A DNA stretch of 64,000 bases, from NCBI GenBank assembly GCA_034422835.1, contig DAOUJJ010000006.1, positions 1 through 64,000 of the forward strand. Direction: 5' to 3'. The notes below the pieces were generated by a model. It was not told where the DNA came from. It saw nothing but the letters and a program-made list of their open reading frames with translations, and made no database searches. The position numbers and the translations under genes were made by a program. Shown piece by piece: positions 34,099-42,740 of this stretch (its first letter is position 1; every line of letters begins with the position of its first letter). The DNA is from VXMO01 sp034422835 (lineage in GTDB: Bacteria; Chloroflexota; Dehalococcoidia; UBA6926).

Positions 34099-34761
34099 CT
34101 AGTTATCCAGCGTGCGGATATACGCCACCAGCATCCAGCGCTCGGCGGGCGAGAGCAGTTGTGCGAATCGCGGCATATTTGTGTGCCCTTCCCACGCTGA
34201 CGGATTGCTTGCCCACGCCGGAGCAGGGAAGTCGCCGTTGCCGCGACTGATGATCCGATAAAGGTCACCGTCCGTCCGCGCCTGCGTATCGTCCTCCAGC
34301 AGGTTCTTCGGCACATTCACGCCGCCGGCCTCAAAGGCGATCGTGACCTGCAAGAGGCCCTCGCCGTCCCCGGCTGCCCCATGGCACATGGAGCAATTCC
34401 GCTGGAACAGGAGATCACCGTATGTCAGGACATCGGGCGTCACAACGATCGGGTTGCCGTCGACGGCATTTAGCTCGTCGTCCGGCATCAGGTCGAAGTG
34501 CTCAAGGCGCAGGTCCGCATTTAGCGTCTCCTCAGGCGCGCCGCCGCTGTTGTACGCCACCGTGCCGGGCCTCACGGACATGGAAGGCCCCTCCTGCTTG
34601 CGGACGGCAGGGGAATAGTGCATCTCCTGGAAGACGTCCACCGGATAGGCGCCCGTCGAGCACCCGGTCAGCGCGATAACGGCGACCGCAACAAGCGCGA
34701 GCGCCATCATGGCCGCTCGTCGCCCTCGCATACCTGGCTTCTTGTGCGCTCTCTGGATCAC
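34099..34761 (-). CDS. actE: Alternative complex III cytochrome c subunit (ActE type)
   Basis: 220 residues, lipoprotein-like N-terminus (MALALVAVAVIALTGC) and one class I c-type haem site, CSMCH in RNCSMCHGAAGDGEG, with the distal Met in NMPRFAQLLSPAERW. The segment EMHYSPAVRKQEGPS is the conserved N-terminal motif of ActE. It passes electrons from the complex to a terminal oxidase or soluble carrier on the outer face of the membrane. Last gene of the operon. GTG at 34761 is given; ATG at 34731 is an alternative with an N-terminus more usual for a lipoprotein signal. Confidence 0.88.
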   Translation of the reverse strand: MIQRAHKKPGMRGRRAAMMALALVAVAVIALTGCSTGAYPVDVFQEMHYSPAVRKQEGPSMSVRPGTVAYNSGGAPEETLNADLRLEHFDLMPDDELNAVDGNPIVVTPDVLTYGDLLFQRNCSMCHGAAGDGEGLLQVTIAFEAGGVNVPKNLLEDDTQARTDGDLYRIISRGNGDFPAPAWASNPSAWEGHTNMPRFAQLLSPAERWMLVAYIRTLDN

Positions 34762-34806
34762 TGCGTCTATCCGCTGTTTCTACTCTCTTGTATGTCTTTC
34801 CTGCAT

Positions 34807-35325
34807 CTATGCAGGCTCGTTGATGACCTCTTCCGCGCCGCCGCTCTGAAGGGCTTGCTGCGCGTCCCCGATCTTTGACTCATCCACCGTGACGAGCAGG
34901 CCGATGTAGCCGAGCGTGATGCGCGCGTCGTACAACGGGCCCGCGCCGCCGGGGCGCGGCAGGCGGCTCTCAAAGATCACGCCGATGACCGTGAAGATCA
35001 TCGCCACCAACAGCGTGAACTCGTACATGATGATCATGCTTGCCGGAATCGCGAGGATGGGCTTGCCGCCCGTGACAAGCGGGAATGCCGTCTGCGTTGC
35101 GAACACGAAGAGGAACGCGGTGATGAAGCCGATGAACGCCCCGAACAGGGAGAATCGGAAGAGCTTGTTCTTCTTGACATGCTCTCCGAACGCGCCCTCT
35201 GGGTACGGATTGCCGGTCATCACCTCGTAATCGTCACTGGTGAAACCGGCCTCGCGCAGGTTGCGCGCTCCCTCCGCGGCGGTGTCCGCGTTTTCGTACA
35301 AGCCGAGAACACTCTGGTTTGCCAT
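34807..35325 (-). CDS. actD: Alternative complex III subunit D (DUF3341)
   Basis: 172 residues. DUF3341 pattern: YENADTAAEGARNLREAGF, then two membrane segments (SLFGAFIGFITAFLFVFATQ and ILAIPASMIIMYEFTLLVAMIF), then IFESRLPRPGGAGPLYDARI. ActD is a membrane subunit of alternative complex III without cofactors. ATG at 35325 follows GGGAG by 7 bases; the in-frame ATG six codons earlier is not favoured. It follows actC by 23 bases. Confidence 0.9.
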   Translation of the reverse strand: MANQSVLGLYENADTAAEGARNLREAGFTSDDYEVMTGNPYPEGAFGEHVKKNKLFRFSLFGAFIGFITAFLFVFATQTAFPLVTGGKPILAIPASMIIMYEFTLLVAMIFTVIGVIFESRLPRPGGAGPLYDARITLGYIGLLVTVDESKIGDAQQALQSGGAEEVINEPA

Positions 35326-35348
35326 TGCTTCCGCTCCCAACATGCGGG

Positions 35349-36740
35349 CTACCAGGCCCGCGGCTCCTCTGATTCCCGTACGATGGCGGGCACCGTCACC
35401 TCACCGATTTGCACCTCGGATCGGAAGACTTGCCCCTCCTTTTGTTCCCACGCCGGTACTAATGGCACCAGCTTGGCGAATATGATGAGCAGCATCGCTA
35501 CCATCCCGAATGAGGCAAGAACGATTACGCTCTCCGTCAAACTCGGGACATAGTTCGCCCATAAGAATGTGAGCTCCTGTTTCCGTTCAATGGCCGGGAT
35601 GATGAGGAAGAACCTCTCCAGCCACATGCCGATGTTGACCAGGATCGACGTCCAGAACATCAAGGCGATGTTCCGACGGACCTTCCGGTTCAACCATAAC
35701 GGTATTGGTATCACGTATGAGGTCATCACCATGATGATCGTGATGGCGTTGAACGGCCACTCAAGCAGTCGACGCTCCATCACCGCGATCTCCTGCTCCT
35801 CCCGTGTGTAGAACGAGAAGGCGAAGTCCAGGAAGAAGAAGAACAGCCAGGCCGTCGCGATGAAGATCAGCAGCCGGCCAACCGCATCGAAATGGTCCTC
35901 CCAGATGAAGTTCTCCAGCTTGAAGATCCAGCGCATGAATGCCATCAGCGTCAGCACCATGGATACGCCGGAATGCACCGCGCCGATAACGAAGTACGGC
36001 GCGTACACCGTCACGTGCCACGCAGGCACCACGGACGCTGCGAAGTCCCATGACACGATGCTGTGGACGGACACGAACACCGGCAGGATCAGCGCGGACA
36101 TCAGGATGCCGAAGATGCCCTGCAGCTGCCACTGCCGCGGCGTGCCGCGCCAGCCCATCGCCAACATGCCGTAGATCGTCCGCCGCATTCCCGTGCTCTG
36201 GTCGCGGATGATCGCGAAATCGGGGATCAGCGCCGTGAAGACGAACAGGATGCTGCCTGTCAGATACGTCGTAATCGCGACGGGGTCCCACACCAGCGGG
36301 GAGCGAACGTCCGGCCACACGCCGCGCGTGAAGTCATACGGCAGCAGCCAGTAGACGATGCGCCATGGCCGTCCCGCGTGGATCACGGGGTGGATGAGGG
36401 ACGTGACGAGGGCGAAGACCGTCATCACCTCCGCCGCGCGTGTGATTGGACGTTTCCATTCAGCCTGCGTCAGCCGAAGGATGGACGAGATCATCGTTCC
36501 GGCGTGGCTCACACCGATCCAGAACACGAAGTTGACGATGAAGAATCCCCAGAATGCGGGGCGGTTCAGGCCCGTGACCCACAACCCCTGCCAGATGAGG
36601 ATAGTGACGGCGACCGCGCCCGCCATGACGAGGATGAACGGCGGCAGGAAGGCGAGCACATGCCGCCTCCGCAGTTCAAAGACCGGCCAGAGCAACTCGT
36701 CGTTGATCTGGCTGGCCGTCAGGACCGGTCGATCTCGCAT
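35349..36740 (-). CDS. actC: Alternative complex III quinol-binding membrane subunit (ActC, NrfD-like)
   Basis: 463 residues with about 10 membrane helices of the NrfD/polysulfide reductase fold. Typical ActC segments are FWIGVSHAGTMISSILRLTQAEW, RPITRAAEVMTVFALVTSLIHPVIHAGRPW, and FRSPLVWDP-like VRSPLVWDPVAITTYLTGS. It binds quinol on the outer side and hands electrons to the Fe-S subunit. GGAG lies 4-8 bases before the ATG. It starts 15 bases after the ActF-like gene. In other organisms actC normally follows actB directly; here another NrfD-like gene stands between. Confidence 0.92.
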   Translation of the reverse strand: MRDRPVLTASQINDELLWPVFELRRRHVLAFLPPFILVMAGAVAVTILIWQGLWVTGLNRPAFWGFFIVNFVFWIGVSHAGTMISSILRLTQAEWKRPITRAAEVMTVFALVTSLIHPVIHAGRPWRIVYWLLPYDFTRGVWPDVRSPLVWDPVAITTYLTGSILFVFTALIPDFAIIRDQSTGMRRTIYGMLAMGWRGTPRQWQLQGIFGILMSALILPVFVSVHSIVSWDFAASVVPAWHVTVYAPYFVIGAVHSGVSMVLTLMAFMRWIFKLENFIWEDHFDAVGRLLIFIATAWLFFFFLDFAFSFYTREEQEIAVMERRLLEWPFNAITIIMVMTSYVIPIPLWLNRKVRRNIALMFWTSILVNIGMWLERFFLIIPAIERKQELTFLWANYVPSLTESVIVLASFGMVAMLLIIFAKLVPLVPAWEQKEGQVFRSEVQIGEVTVPAIVRESEEPRAW

Positions 36741-36755
36741 TACTCCGTCTCTCCG

Positions 36756-38159
36756 CTAGTCCGGCTTCGCCACAACGTGCGCGTGTCCAACACCAAATGG
36801 CCTCACCACGCGCAGCAGCAGCGCCTCTCGCGTCTCCCACAGGGATACGAACGGCACAACTCGCGAGGCCAACAGGATCATCAGGGCAACCGCGGACAGC
36901 ATTCCGGCAAACACAAGGATTTCCAGGATGCCCGGGTAGCCGATGTTGTGTGGAATCTCGTGCAGCTCGTGGCCGCCGACCTGCTCGATCGACCACGTAT
37001 TCGCATAAATGCGGAGCCTGTCAAAGAAGTTTCCGACGACGATGACCACACCCACCACCGCCGGTCCGAGGATGCTCCGCCTCACCGGGTTCCACATGAT
37101 CAGCAGGAACGCAGTGATGAACGACAGGCCGATTGCGCCCACGAACATCCAGAGTTGCGGACGCGCCAGTAAGTTCTCCACCGCAGGGTCGCCAAACGCC
37201 AGCAGCGCAATGACTTGCTGTTCATGCGGCAGGCGTCCGTACCAGAACAGGATGAATCCGCTCCAGAAGAAATAGAACCAGAACAGTGTCAGCGCCAGCA
37301 GCAGCCGCCCGTATGCCCAGAACTGCTCAAGCTCGAAATAGCGAGCAAGGCCGCCCCACTTGCGCAGCGCGAACTGCACCACGATGAACAGGCCGAGTCC
37401 CATCTGCAGACCCGTTACGGCGTGGAATGCGGGGAAAATCGGATCCTTCCAACCCGGTGTCAGCACCATGGCATAATCCGTTGCGAAGACCATGTGTGTC
37501 GTCGCGTACGCGGCGATGTACATCGCACCGAGGATTCCGAGCGCCGACTTGTGCATTGCCCACTGCCGCGCCGTGCCGATCCAGCCATATGCGAGCGATG
37601 CCGCGATGCCGCGAGAACGGCCGCTGCCGTGATCACGGACGGCCGCAAGGTCCGGCAGCACAGACACGTAGACAAATATCAGCCCAATGCCGACGAACGT
37701 GGTAAGCATGAGCAGGTCCGGGAACCACGGCCCAAGCCGCCAGTCCATCCACAGGCTGTTGCGCCCCTCAAGTCCGGGATGCGCAGCCATGATCGGCAGG
37801 AAGAACACCAACATGACGGGCCCGGCCAGCGCAAACAGCTCCGCAGCCCGGCTCGTGGGTCGACGCCACTGCGCCCGGGCGAACCGCAGACCGATGCCGG
37901 CCATCGGTATGCCCATCACCAGTGAGAACACATAGAAATAGCCGACGGCGTAGTACTTCCACCGCGTGTGATCATCCAGGCCGCCCAGCATCATGAGGAT
38001 GGCCGCCGCGCCGCCCAGCACAGTGACCGCGGCCAGGATCCACAGCGCCCGGCGCATCCGCGGGCTGGTCTCCCGCGCGTCGTGGATGAGCTCTTGTGTC
38101 AGCTCCTCCTGTGTCGCGGGAGGCCCGGGCGCCTCATGACCGTTGTGGCTGTTCTGCAT
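36756..38159 (-). CDS. actF: Second NrfD-like membrane subunit of alternative complex III (ActF type)
   Basis: 467 residues with about 10 membrane helices. An N-terminal soluble part of about 35 residues precedes segments such as YYAVGYFYVFSLVMGIPMAG and PTSRAAELFALAGPVMLVFFLP. The lack of the full ActC quinol-site pattern and the divergence from the neighbouring gene suit ActF, the second NrfD-like subunit. Unusual position: between actB2 and actC, while in the canonical order actF is last. GAGGAGAGG precedes the ATG. The ActF assignment over a duplicated ActC is an inference. Confidence 0.78.
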   Translation of the reverse strand: MQNSHNGHEAPGPPATQEELTQELIHDARETSPRMRRALWILAAVTVLGGAAAILMMLGGLDDHTRWKYYAVGYFYVFSLVMGIPMAGIGLRFARAQWRRPTSRAAELFALAGPVMLVFFLPIMAAHPGLEGRNSLWMDWRLGPWFPDLLMLTTFVGIGLIFVYVSVLPDLAAVRDHGSGRSRGIAASLAYGWIGTARQWAMHKSALGILGAMYIAAYATTHMVFATDYAMVLTPGWKDPIFPAFHAVTGLQMGLGLFIVVQFALRKWGGLARYFELEQFWAYGRLLLALTLFWFYFFWSGFILFWYGRLPHEQQVIALLAFGDPAVENLLARPQLWMFVGAIGLSFITAFLLIMWNPVRRSILGPAVVGVVIVVGNFFDRLRIYANTWSIEQVGGHELHEIPHNIGYPGILEILVFAGMLSAVALMILLASRVVPFVSLWETREALLLRVVRPFGVGHAHVVAKPD

Positions 38160-38221
38160 CCTCTCCTCGTTGCTCAGTTCGTGTCGATTTCAGAATCTCA
38201 TTTGCGAATCGTGTCACCGCT

Positions 38222-38959
38222 CTAGTGCGCTGCCGCCGTCATCTCGTCCGAATCCGCCTTGGACGTGGCGACGCCCTTGAGGTACCTGACGTTCGGCTCC
38301 GTCCCGATGGCCCCCTGCAGCGTGTACGCCCTCGACTCGTCGGCAAACAGCTGCGAAACGCGGCTATTCGGATCATTCAGATTCCCAAACGTCAGCGCAT
38401 CCGTCGGGCACGCCTGCTCGCACGCCGTCATGAAGTGGTCGGGCGCGCTCGTGCCCGTGCGCTTCGCGATGCGAACGGCAGCGTTGATGCGCTGGATGCA
38501 GAAGGTGCACTTCTCCATGATTCCGCGCTCGCGGACCGTCACATCCGGGTTCAGGTAGTTGTGGAACGTCTCCGGCCACGTCGGGCGGCGGTAGTTGAAG
38601 AATCGGGCATGGTACGGGCAGTTATTGGCGCAGTAGCGTGTGCCGACGCACCGGTTGTACACCTGCACGTTCAGGCCGGCGGGGTTGTGATACGTGGCGT
38701 AAACGGGGCAGACGGGCTCGCACGGAGCGTTGCCGCAGTGCTGGCACAGGACGGGCAGGAAGTGCGCCTTGACGTTCGGATATTCACCCTCCCAGTAGCG
38801 CTCGATGCGGATCCAGGCGATTGCGCGCCGTTCCGTGAAATCACGCTCCAGGTTGATGGGTAGGTTGTTCTCCGCGGCGCAGGCAATCACGCACGCCTGG
38901 CAACCCGAGCAGGCGTCGATATCGACTGCCATGCCCCACTTGTAGTCCGACATTGTCAT
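38222..38959 (-). CDS. actB2: Fe-S cluster subunit of alternative complex III (ActB C-terminal part as a separate protein)
   Basis: 245 residues. Cysteine motifs: CSGCQACVIAC near residue 16, CQHCGNAPCEPVC, CVGTRYCANNC, and CTFC...CEQAC with 30 residues between. This is the DmsB/NrfC-type ferredoxin with three [4Fe-4S] clusters and one further cluster. In Rhodothermus and Chloroflexus this part is fused to the molybdopterin-type domain in one ActB; here it is a separate gene 27 bases downstream. It carries electrons between ActC and ActA. Second Met (MSDYKWGM) is an alternative start. Confidence 0.9.
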   Translation of the reverse strand: MTMSDYKWGMAVDIDACSGCQACVIACAAENNLPINLERDFTERRAIAWIRIERYWEGEYPNVKAHFLPVLCQHCGNAPCEPVCPVYATYHNPAGLNVQVYNRCVGTRYCANNCPYHARFFNYRRPTWPETFHNYLNPDVTVRERGIMEKCTFCIQRINAAVRIAKRTGTSAPDHFMTACEQACPTDALTFGNLNDPNSRVSQLFADESRAYTLQGAIGTEPNVRYLKGVATSKADSDEMTAAAH

Positions 38960-38986
38960 CGCGCTAGTCTCCGTGCCCTTCCCCGG

Positions 38987-41239
38987 CTATGTGTACTCCA
39001 ACTGGATGATGTGCGTTCCCTCAAGCTGCTGTCCCGTGAAGCCGCCCTCCATGCGCGCCATGCGCATCCGGCGGCCGAGGGGGCGAATTGTTACCGTGGT
39101 CGCTCCCCATGCCTGGGAGCCCGTGCCCTCGACTTCGATGTCTCCCAAAACGGTGTTGACATTGCCGTTTGGGTTGTCCGCGTAACGGCCGGAAAACGCT
39201 CGTCCGCGTCCAAACGGAACGGCGACAACGTTTGGCGGGATACCGGGATGAATATAGACCGGAACCTCGACAGCACCACTGTCGGACTCCAATGCGACCA
39301 GATCGCCATCCCGCAGGCCCAGCCGGGCGGCCTCGCGGTTGTTCACCTCCACCCAACTGTGCCACACCATGGACGTCACCGGGTCGGGCGCGGACTGAGT
39401 CCACGGCAAGTGTCCGGCGCTGCCATCGCCGACCGTGGAGCTTGCGAACGGAATCAGGTGATACCGATCAGAGTTCTCCGCGATCCGCTCAGGCATGTCA
39501 GCGAGCGCAGGGGCGAAGTCAAATCCGGGACGCTCCCATACGGTCACACCGCGTCCGCCTATGTTCCACCAACCGCCGCGCTGCAGCACGCCCGTGGTGA
39601 AAGCTGCCAGCGTTGAGCCCTGCACGGAGCCGCGGCCGGGATTTATCGCGTGCAGGTCCGCCAAGCCGTTCAGCACCACCTGCTCCATGCTGTCACCACG
39701 CGTCTTCCGGTTCATTCCGCGGGACTGCATCAGTGAAATCAACACGTCGCCCATCGCTCGAGAGTCATGGACGGGACGCCTTGAGTCATCCAGTAAAGGC
39801 GCGGCAACCGGCTGCTGCACCGTGAGAGCCTCGTAGCCGGGGCCGGGGTCAGGCACGTCCGTCCCCCAGGATTCCAGGTAATGCTGATCAGGAAGGATAA
39901 GAGAGGCCATTGCAGTTGTCTCGTTCGGTTCGGACGAGAAACTTACAACGTTTCGGGCGCGGCTGAGCGCCTGCCCGAACTTGAGGCTGGCCAATGCATG
40001 AACTGGATTGGCGCCATCGACGAGCACAAGATCGATATCGCCTCGATCAAGTCGGTCGCGAACGTTGCGCCATTCTGAATACGTCGTTGGGGCGGGCAGT
40101 CCCCGCAATTCAGGGAGCGAGGCGTCACGGTTGAACTGCACGCCGCCGCGCCGGCCAACGCTGCCAAGCACGCCATTGAGAATCATTCCGGCTTTGGCAT
40201 TGAAGAGGCCGTTCGGTTGGGCGGCGGCGGAACTGCCGACAAGAACCACCGTTGGGCCGTGCGAAGCGAGGTTGTGCGCGACATCCGTGATCATCTGACC
40301 GGTCAGGACGCCGGGCGTCGCGCCGAGTTGGTCCGCAATCGCATCCGGGCGATAGGCGGCAAGCGCGCCCTCGCCCTGGCCATCGGTCATGGCATTCACC
40401 GTCGCCTCATCCGCAAGACCCTCGTGGGCCAAGACGTAGGCGATGCTGAGAGCCAGGATGCCTTCACGTCCGGGAGCGATGGGCAGCCATGTGTCCGCGT
40501 TCGCGGCGGTCATGGAGAAGCGGGAACTGGCATGGACGTGCGTCCCCCGGCTCCTGCCATCTCCCCGGCGGAACTGGCCGTACGCCTTGTTGTAGTGGAT
40601 GGGCGAAAGCCATGACTCAAGGAAATCGGCCCCGATGGAGAGCACGGAGCCGGCATTCGCAATATCAAAGAAGGGGAGCCTGTCCTGGCCGAACACGTCT
40701 TTGGCAGCCTGCCGGACGGCGGCGTTCTCAAGCGGCTCCAATTGCAGGTGGCGAATGCCGGAACCCTCCGAGAACTCGTGGGTCACCGCTCCGAGATGGC
40801 CTCGGTTGGGACTGGTAATGAGCAACGTGCGGGACGCATCGGCCTCGTTGAGCAGAGCGTTCAAACGGGCCAGAGCATTGCCCCACGTTATGCTCTGACC
40901 GTTCTCCGTCGGGCCGCTGAATCTGTCCGGGTGATAGAGCGACTGAACTCCGGCCAGGCAGCCGGTCAACAGTCCGCCCCGGTTGAGGGGATGATCGGGG
41001 TTGCCTTCGATCTTCTTGGCGCGGCCCTCTGCGACGCGCACGAGGATGCCACACCCCCCCTTGCATGACGTGCATGAGGTGGCGTACATGTCCTCAAGGC
41101 CCTGGGCAAGGTCCTCAGGCAGATCGCGCGGACTCTGCTTGATGAGCTCCCGCTCGGGAATAGCGCAACCCGCAAAGAGGACGCCGGCCACGGATGTGGC
41201 TCCGGCTACTCTCAGAAAGTCTCGCCTTGTCAGATCCAT
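38987..41239 (-). CDS. actB1: Molybdopterin oxidoreductase-like subunit of alternative complex III (ActB N-terminal part)
   Basis: 750 residues. The N-terminus is a twin-arginine signal (TRRDFLRVAGATSVAGVLFAG) ending in a possible lipid-attachment Cys. A cluster-type motif CTSCKGGCG follows near residue 55, and the rest is a molybdopterin-type fold (GGLLTGCLAGVQSLYHPDR, ILPDQHYLESWG, and a C-terminal DPBB-like region VNNREAARLGLRDGDLVALES). In known ActB this fold holds no molybdenum cofactor. It is exported by Tat and forms the large outer subunit. Here it is split from the Fe-S part (next gene). Confidence 0.92.
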   Translation of the reverse strand: MDLTRRDFLRVAGATSVAGVLFAGCAIPERELIKQSPRDLPEDLAQGLEDMYATSCTSCKGGCGILVRVAEGRAKKIEGNPDHPLNRGGLLTGCLAGVQSLYHPDRFSGPTENGQSITWGNALARLNALLNEADASRTLLITSPNRGHLGAVTHEFSEGSGIRHLQLEPLENAAVRQAAKDVFGQDRLPFFDIANAGSVLSIGADFLESWLSPIHYNKAYGQFRRGDGRSRGTHVHASSRFSMTAANADTWLPIAPGREGILALSIAYVLAHEGLADEATVNAMTDGQGEGALAAYRPDAIADQLGATPGVLTGQMITDVAHNLASHGPTVVLVGSSAAAQPNGLFNAKAGMILNGVLGSVGRRGGVQFNRDASLPELRGLPAPTTYSEWRNVRDRLDRGDIDLVLVDGANPVHALASLKFGQALSRARNVVSFSSEPNETTAMASLILPDQHYLESWGTDVPDPGPGYEALTVQQPVAAPLLDDSRRPVHDSRAMGDVLISLMQSRGMNRKTRGDSMEQVVLNGLADLHAINPGRGSVQGSTLAAFTTGVLQRGGWWNIGGRGVTVWERPGFDFAPALADMPERIAENSDRYHLIPFASSTVGDGSAGHLPWTQSAPDPVTSMVWHSWVEVNNREAARLGLRDGDLVALESDSGAVEVPVYIHPGIPPNVVAVPFGRGRAFSGRYADNPNGNVNTVLGDIEVEGTGSQAWGATTVTIRPLGRRMRMARMEGGFTGQQLEGTHIIQLEYT

Positions 41240-41275
41240 CTCGCGTTATCCGTCCGTTTCTCTTTCTTCAGTTCC

Positions 41276-41818
41276 TCAAGAGTGACACGTGGAGCACGTG
41301 GTTGGCGCGCTGTTTTCCTTGTGGCAGGCAACGCAGTCTCCCATCTTGAGAATCCGCACCTGTTCAACCTGTCTCACGCTTCCCACATCACCGTGGCATT
41401 CAGAGCACTCAAAACCGGCAGTGATGTGGGGTTCATGCCGGAATTGGGTGTGGTCGGGTAGTCGATGCTGCCGTATCCAGTTAAGTGGCTCTCCGGACTC
41501 CCACGCGGCGCGCAGCGGCTCAAGGTTGGGATTGTTGGTGGCAACGGCCTTGTGACAGAACATGCACTGCTCCACGGACGGCACCGTCGCCGTTCGTGAC
41601 GTGTCCGCGGCTCGGTGGCAGAACTCGCACTCTATGGCGAGCGAGGTTACGTGCTGATCGTGCGGGAACTCCATCTCGTTCTCCGGCACGGAATAGACTG
41701 CGCCGAGGGCGGCGGTTCCACCGGAAAACGCGATGACGCCGACAATAAGCAATGCAAGAGGAATCGCGATAAGCACGCCGACAAGGCGGAGTGGCAAGTT
41801 CCCTAATCGCTGTCGCAT
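41276..41818 (-). CDS. actA: Pentahaem cytochrome c subunit of alternative complex III (ActA)
   Basis: 180 residues with an N-terminal membrane anchor (about residues 11-32) and five CxxCH haem sites: CEFCH, CMFCH, CSECH, CVACH and CSTCH, in the cytochrome c3/c7-like spacing. ActA takes electrons from the Fe-S subunit and passes them to ActE or another acceptor on the outer face. Five sites equal the number in the described ActA proteins. First or second gene of the operon; 19 bases after the small membrane protein gene and 36 bases before actB1. Confidence 0.93.
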   Translation of the reverse strand: MRQRLGNLPLRLVGVLIAIPLALLIVGVIAFSGGTAALGAVYSVPENEMEFPHDQHVTSLAIECEFCHRAADTSRTATVPSVEQCMFCHKAVATNNPNLEPLRAAWESGEPLNWIRQHRLPDHTQFRHEPHITAGFECSECHGDVGSVRQVEQVRILKMGDCVACHKENSAPTTCSTCHS

Positions 41819-41837
41819 CTGAATGAACGCCCCGCCT

Positions 41838-42137
41838 CTAGATCCAGACCTTCGTGTAGATCGTCCTGAGGACTTCCGATTCGGTCAAGAATCCATAGAA
41901 CGCAAAGAGGGCGACTGCAGCGGCTGCCACTGCCGCCGCGTAAAAGACCGGACGTACGCGCTCAACGCTTGCTCCGGCGTGGCCGGTGGTAACGAGCGAC
42001 GGGATGATGGCGTGGGCGACGAGGAGAGAAAGCGCCATTGCGATGACGGCCAGCCACAGCACCCACAGATAGACCAGCGTGGTCTGAACCTGATCCCAGT
42101 CTGCGGACGTCAATGACTGCGGGTCGATTTCAGTCAC
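41838..42137 (-). CDS. Small membrane protein heading the alternative complex III operon
   Basis: 99 residues with two predicted membrane segments (about 22-46, TLVYLWVLWLAVIAMALSLL, and 65-84, VFYAAAVAAAAVALFAFYGF) and charged ends. I do not recognise a family. It is the first gene of the operon, 19 bases before actA, so it may be an accessory or assembly subunit of the complex. Confidence 0.65.
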   Translation of the reverse strand: MTEIDPQSLTSADWDQVQTTLVYLWVLWLAVIAMALSLLVAHAIIPSLVTTGHAGASVERVRPVFYAAAVAAAAVALFAFYGFLTESEVLRTIYTKVWI

Positions 42138-42362
42138 GGATTAAGCACTCCCCGGGCAGGACATTATGATACGCATCAATAAAAAACGGTACACGCCGCC
42201 AAGAGTCGGTGTCAATCCCCATTTGCGACGCATTGAGAGCCATTAAGCGCGTGCCCTCCACGTGGACGGAAGATGCAGGGGGCTTGTGCCAAAAATCACA
42301 CAGTAGCCTTCATCAGCGCTGCTGCGCGGCAGGCATGACGCCTTGCCGCCGTCCGCGGGCGC
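42138..42362. other. Spacer between the alternative complex III operon and the HIT gene
   Basis: No gene recognised. It contains the candidate operon promoter at 42186-42215. Confidence 0.5.
42186..42215 (-). promoter_or_regulatory. Candidate promoter of the alternative complex III operon
   Basis: On the minus strand TTGACA (42215-42210) is followed after 18 bases by TACCGT (42191-42186). The -35 is consensus, the -10 is weak. It lies about 50 bases before the ATG at 42137. Confidence 0.35.
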
Positions 42363-42731
42363 TCAGGGCCAGAACTGTGGACGGCGAGCAGCCTCCACGT
42401 ACATGCCCAGCGGCCGCCCGCCCAGCAGGTGCAGGTGGGCATGGGGCTGCGATTGCATCCCGTCCTCACCGAAATTGGAAAGGATGCGGAAACCGCCCGG
42501 CGCGTGTTGCTTGCCGAGTTCGACGGCCAGGGCGGATGCGCGCTCCATGTCCTCTTTCCAGAACTGTTCCTGCGTCTTGTGCTCTTTCGGGACGATCAGC
42601 AGTTGAATCGGCAGCCAGCGCAGGTGGTTGCGAAAGACGATCAGGCTCTCGTCCTCGTACCAGACCTCGGCCGGTTCGCGGCCGGCGATGATTTCACAGA
42701 AGACACAATACGTTCCCGCAGAACCCGTCAT
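42363..42731 (-). CDS. HIT-family nucleotide hydrolase/transferase
   Basis: 122 residues. The N-terminus CVFCEIIAGREPAEVWYEDES and the histidine triad HAHLHLLGG place it in the HIT (HINT) branch, which hydrolyses adenosine phosphoramidates or related nucleotides. The CVFC pair may bind zinc. It lies 9 bases downstream of the tandem DnaC-like gene. Confidence 0.9.
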   Translation of the reverse strand: MTGSAGTYCVFCEIIAGREPAEVWYEDESLIVFRNHLRWLPIQLLIVPKEHKTQEQFWKEDMERASALAVELGKQHAPGGFRILSNFGEDGMQSQPHAHLHLLGGRPLGMYVEAARRPQFWP

Positions 42732-42740
42732 TCAACAAGT

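Noticed and set aside
36063..37172. Plus-strand open frame (369 codons)
   Set aside because: Antisense to actC/actF, low-complexity Arg/Asp/Gln-rich.
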